A stretch of DNA of 26,274 nt, from IMG/VR virus record IMGVR_UViG_3300028610_001068, positions 1-26,274 of that record; one strand, written 5' to 3'. A model generated the notes under the pieces. It did no database searches and was not told the origin of the DNA. It saw nothing but the letters and a program-made list of their open reading frames with translations. The translations under genes were made by a program, and so were the position numbers. Numbering within the stretch: position 1 is the stretch's first letter; every line of letters begins with the position of its first letter. Shown here piece after piece: positions 23,564 to 26,274 of the stretch. The stretch comes from a virus.

Positions 23564-24511
23564 TTAACGATTCGGTCGCAACCCCAGAGCTTCAGGGTCC
23601 TTCTCTCGGAGTTCTCGGTATTGCTGCGGAGTCAATTTCCGCACGTCTACCTTGCCGCCTTTACCCAGTGCTGTTCCACTGGTCGCTTGTCCTGCCCCGA
23701 TCCCACTCACGACACCCGACTTGAACAGGTTCCCGTAGGTCTCAGGCAGTTCTTTCATCCGCTTCACCGCTTCCGCTGGTGTACGAACCATGGTAGCCGG
23801 TTCACCCGTCTTGGGATCAACATCTTTCATCGTAACCATCGGTCGATATGTCCCAGTCGGCTTACCGGATTCCTCGTCCACCTCCTCCAGAAGTTTGGTT
23901 TGAGGACGCAAAAGCACTACAATCTGGTCGGCATTGAACGCCTCGTTTTTGACAGCGGCGTCCTGTAAAGAACGCTCCACCGTGCTATCACGGTACAGGT
24001 TTTCCCAGAACTCCACTTTCTTCTTCAAGTCGATCACGACCGTGCCGTGTGATTCCTCCAACTGCTGCTTCTCCAACGCCAACTGCTGTTCTTTCGTTCG
24101 CAATTGACCTTGAATCGAAGACAGGTTGTCCTCCAAAGCCTTCCGTGTTGCTTCGGTCATATCCTTGTCTGTGAGGGCCTCGGTCAACTTCAACTCCACT
24201 TGAGCCAAAGCTGCTTGATGCTTTCGACGATCCTCAGCCAGGAAACGATTTACATCGTCCTGATCGAACGGCTTTCCTGTCGAACCGCCATCACCAGTCT
24301 TGCCAGCGTCACCACCTCCGGTGCCACTACCCGCGCTACCTGCTGCCGCTACCGTTGCCGCTGCCGCAGCCGCAACCGCAGCCGCAGCCGCAGCCGCATC
24401 ACCGGTACCAGCACCCGCACCAGCACTCCCTGCGCCGCCATCGCCTCCCTCACCATCAAAGCAAGCAACACGACTCGGGGCCAAATACAGTTTGCGCAAA
24501 TTGATGTTCAT
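23564..24511 (-). CDS. Capsid scaffold protein
   Basis: This 315-residue protein lies directly upstream of the coat gene. Order: a short N-terminal motif (LYLAPSRVACF), a Gly/Ala-rich linker (about 19-78), a long charged coiled coil (about 85-175, with ALEDNLSSIQGQLRTKEQQ), then a C-terminal part ending in a basic tail (VDVRKLTPQQYRELREKDP). Acidic coiled coil plus basic C-terminus is the common build of internal scaffolds. A protease cut site is not evident. TGGAGG lies upstream. Function is inferred from position and composition. Confidence 0.75.
   Translation of the reverse strand: MNINLRKLYLAPSRVACFDGEGGDGGAGSAGAGAGTGDAAAAAAAVAAAAAATVAAAGSAGSGTGGGDAGKTGDGGSTGKPFDQDDVNRFLAEDRRKHQAALAQVELKLTEALTDKDMTEATRKALEDNLSSIQGQLRTKEQQLALEKQQLEESHGTVVIDLKKKVEFWENLYRDSTVERSLQDAAVKNEAFNADQIVVLLRPQTKLLEEVDEESGKPTGTYRPMVTMKDVDPKTGEPATMVRTPAEAVKRMKELPETYGNLFKSGVVSGIGAGQATSGTALGKGGKVDVRKLTPQQYRELREKDPEALGLRPNR
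24363..24398. repeat. Hexamer tandem repeat in the scaffold linker
   Basis: Six copies of gccgca with one mismatch encode part of the Ala-rich linker of the scaffold protein. The number of copies could vary by slippage in steps of two alanines without breaking the frame. Confidence 0.85.
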
Positions 24512-24641
24512 TACTGAACCTCCACCTGACGAATGTTATCAACGAACCTTATACGAGTCGTCAGTTACTCGCGGTTCACCCAGCAATTCGTGCCCGCTGG
24601 TAAAGCAAGACGTAACAACAAGCTACGCCGGACGGACGAGG

Positions 24642-25178
24642 TTACGAAACCCTCGACAACTTGATTGCATCACCGTCCCGTAAATACGGCCTAAGCAGAC
24701 GCCACGCGACTGCATTCGGAATGAGATTGATGAGATGTTCCAACGGCAATTGATCGCGTTGGAACATTGTCTTAACACCTCCGTATGTCGCACTGGTGAC
24801 CGCCAGAAGTTCCAATTCCATGTCAGGGTCTCTGTTGTCCAAAAGACTGTGCGCAAGTTCGTACTGTGCAATTCGGATGTCTTCAGGAATAAGAATATCA
24901 ACACCACGAGGAAACTCATTTGCTTGTGCCGCTTCGGCGACCCGAATCTCCTCACGAATGGGATCAGTCAAAACTTCACCATCATGCGCTTCCATGACCA
25001 CGTAGACGGTAGCTTTGTAACCCTTGTAAGCGAGAGCATCAATCAAGCGTCGAGCCGCAATCAATGCGTTTTCCCGATCAGTAGCCGAGGCATCGGTCCA
25101 AGCCCACTCGTGAAGGCGCTTGGCAAAGTATTCGCCAGCTTCGACAACTGTACCGTAAAAAGTCTCATTCAACGCCAT
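24642..25178 (-). CDS. Head-tail adaptor (connector)-like protein
   Basis: This 178-residue protein starts with AGGTGACCC upstream of the ATG and overlaps the preceding stop region. N-terminal helices contain YFAKRLHEWAW, a charged DRENALIAARRLIDAL segment, and GYKATVYV, a pattern seen in phage head-tail adaptors that sit below the portal. A second helical half follows (IREEIRVAEAAQANEF, QYELAHSLL). Such proteins are usually encoded near the coat gene; here it is upstream of the scaffold. The family call is moderate. Confidence 0.5.
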   Translation of the reverse strand: MALNETFYGTVVEAGEYFAKRLHEWAWTDASATDRENALIAARRLIDALAYKGYKATVYVVMEAHDGEVLTDPIREEIRVAEAAQANEFPRGVDILIPEDIRIAQYELAHSLLDNRDPDMELELLAVTSATYGGVKTMFQRDQLPLEHLINLIPNAVAWRLLRPYLRDGDAIKLSRVS

Positions 25179-25188
25179 GGGTCACCTC

Positions 25189-26274
25189 TCAATACCTCGT
25201 CAACCAGTCCATGCTTTGTCGGTCTGGATGTGATTCATACCAGCCATTGTCCCAGAGATCGTCAAGCATCTCGAAGTATTCTTGGTACATCCACTTCACC
25301 CGATCCATGCTATAGTTCGCTACGGCTCGTTGGTGAATGTACCATGGATCGAGTTCATGGACGTGTTGCGCTGCCCAGGCAAACTGATCTAACGTGTGGC
25401 AACGGAATCCTGTTCGGCCATGCTCAACAGTCTCAGTAAACGCGCCGAAGTCAGTCGAGATAACAGGCGTACCCGCCATTTGTGCTTCGACAGCAACTCC
25501 GCCGAATGGTTCAACGTAGTACGTCGGAGTGAACGCGGCTTTCGCCTTTCCAAGCAATTGAGCTTTCTCGTCGCCAGTGACACACCCTACGTACTCCAGA
25601 TGATCGCCTTCAAACACCTCACCACCGACGCAGTGGATTTTGTTTCCTTCGACTTTCGTGACTCCCTGCCCGGCAAGGACCAACTTGGCGCCAATCCGTT
25701 TGCAAGTCTCAACGGCGGCGTTGATGCCTTTCCGTCGCATGATCCGACCCATGAACAAGTAGTAGTCTTCCTTTTGCGGTTGGAATGGGTAGTCGGCCGG
25801 GTTGAAGTAATTCGGCACAACCGTATCGTAAAACTTACCGTCCGGGTCGCGTCCACCTTGAAACGCCCACATCATGTGCATGTGAGAGTAGCTCTCGAAG
25901 CACCGATACTTGCTGAACGTTCCAGTGTACCCGATCCCGTACTCGACCGGTAACACATCCTCTTCACCAACTGCTTCGATAATCGGGGCACTCAATGAGC
26001 CGCAAATCAAGGCGAGAATATCTCGCCGCTCTTTCCGAGCATTGATCGCTGCGGAGGCTCGGCCATTTGTCAGTGGCCAGTAGGGTTCCTTTCCAGTCCA
26101 CCCCAAATTGTAAAGAGCATTCTTGTCCCACTCGCCGAAATACTTGATCTGCTCATCTCGGCTGATAGTTTGAATATGCTCGTCACATTCGACTTCACTT
26201 CCTTCCGCGCCATAGTGAAACACCGTATGGCCCAGAGACTTCATCATCTGGACAAAGTGCAACACCTTCATCGT
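25189..26274 (-). CDS. GT-B (GT4-like) glycosyltransferase, 5' end outside window
   Basis: At least 361 residues are visible. The first ATG in the window is at 26271, but the frame stays open to the edge and TMKVLHF reads like an internal part of a Rossmann strand, so the true start is probably outside. The C-terminal half has the sugar-nucleotide half of a GT-B fold: YYLFMGRIMRRKGI, AKLVLAGQG, and YYVEPFGGVAVEAQMAGTPVI, with the E-x7-E motif typical of GT4 retaining enzymes. It would transfer a sugar from a nucleotide sugar to an unknown acceptor. The place in the head operon suggests virion glycosylation, or else modification of host surface sugars; this is inference. Confidence 0.8.
   Translation of the reverse strand, partial: TMKVLHFVQMMKSLGHTVFHYGAEGSEVECDEHIQTISRDEQIKYFGEWDKNALYNLGWTGKEPYWPLTNGRASAAINARKERRDILALICGSLSAPIIEAVGEEDVLPVEYGIGYTGTFSKYRCFESYSHMHMMWAFQGGRDPDGKFYDTVVPNYFNPADYPFQPQKEDYYLFMGRIMRRKGINAAVETCKRIGAKLVLAGQGVTKVEGNKIHCVGGEVFEGDHLEYVGCVTGDEKAQLLGKAKAAFTPTYYVEPFGGVAVEAQMAGTPVISTDFGAFTETVEHGRTGFRCHTLDQFAWAAQHVHELDPWYIHQRAVANYSMDRVKWMYQEYFEMLDDLWDNGWYESHPDRQSMDWLTRY

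Noticed and set aside
24512-24641. TATAAG-like -10 element in the 130-base gap before the scaffold gene
   Set aside because: I found no -35 at a suitable distance and no other promoter sign; the gap holds no gene or clear terminator.
1-26274. tRNA genes, CRISPR arrays, insertion sequences, integrase or attachment sites
   Set aside because: I saw no cloverleaf, no regularly spaced repeats with spacers, no transposase or integrase reading frame and no flanking inverted repeats.

Overview
The window is the late structural region of a tailed double-stranded DNA phage or prophage. Almost all of it is one compact minus-strand cluster, read from right to left. It carries a P22-type coat protein together with a long tape-measure protein, a tail-tube gene pair and a frameshifted tail-chaperone gene. 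That combination points to a long, non-contractile-tailed (siphovirus-like) virion; I see no tail-sheath gene. Base composition is balanced and most genes start with ATG behind a clear Shine-Dalgarno sequence, so the host is a bacterium. The sequence does not identify the host further. Terminase, portal and lysis genes are not visible and presumably lie outside the window.

From right to left on the minus strand, the head block comes first: a GT-B glycosyltransferase cut by the window edge (25189-26274), a head-tail adaptor-like protein (24642-25178), a scaffold protein (23564-24511) and the coat protein (22059-23477). The head-tail joint block follows: a one-membrane-span small protein (21700-21963), head closure (21178-21690) and tail terminator (20676-21176). 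The tail-tube block holds two near-duplicate major tail proteins, one with an inserted domain (18885-20656), then a tail-assembly chaperone with a -1 frame extension (18092-18813), a minor tail protein (17586-18089) and the tape measure (13834-17580).

The next 12 kb is an elaborate host-contact and tail-tip region. It contains a probable abundant virion protein (13211-13819), three tandem paralogues of about 300 residues (10398-13118) and three tandem paralogues of about 350 residues with lectin-like domains (7226-10398). These are followed by an 841-residue repeat protein (4685-7210), a small protein related to its C-terminus (4278-4673) and a large tail hub or tip protein with a four-cysteine cluster (1438-4278). 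The cluster ends with a band-7/SPFH membrane protein (861-1427).

At the left edge a separate plus-strand cluster converges on this operon. It contains the tail of a DnaQ-like exonuclease and two related cysteine-rich proteins of unknown function. The two transcription units overlap tail to tail by 44 bases, and a strong hairpin sits in the overlap.

Read together, the genes build a capsid, join it to a long tail, and arm the tail tip with an unusually large set of duplicated adhesin-like proteins. Three hairpin terminators lie inside the operon, right after the coat gene, the major tail pair and the 13211-13819 gene, which suggests expression is stepped down after the products needed in most copies. 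The least expected features are the -1 frame chaperone extension, the duplicated tail-tube gene with a domain insertion, the 3+3 paralogue array, a repeat unit shared by a tail protein and the head-closure protein, and the SPFH gene.
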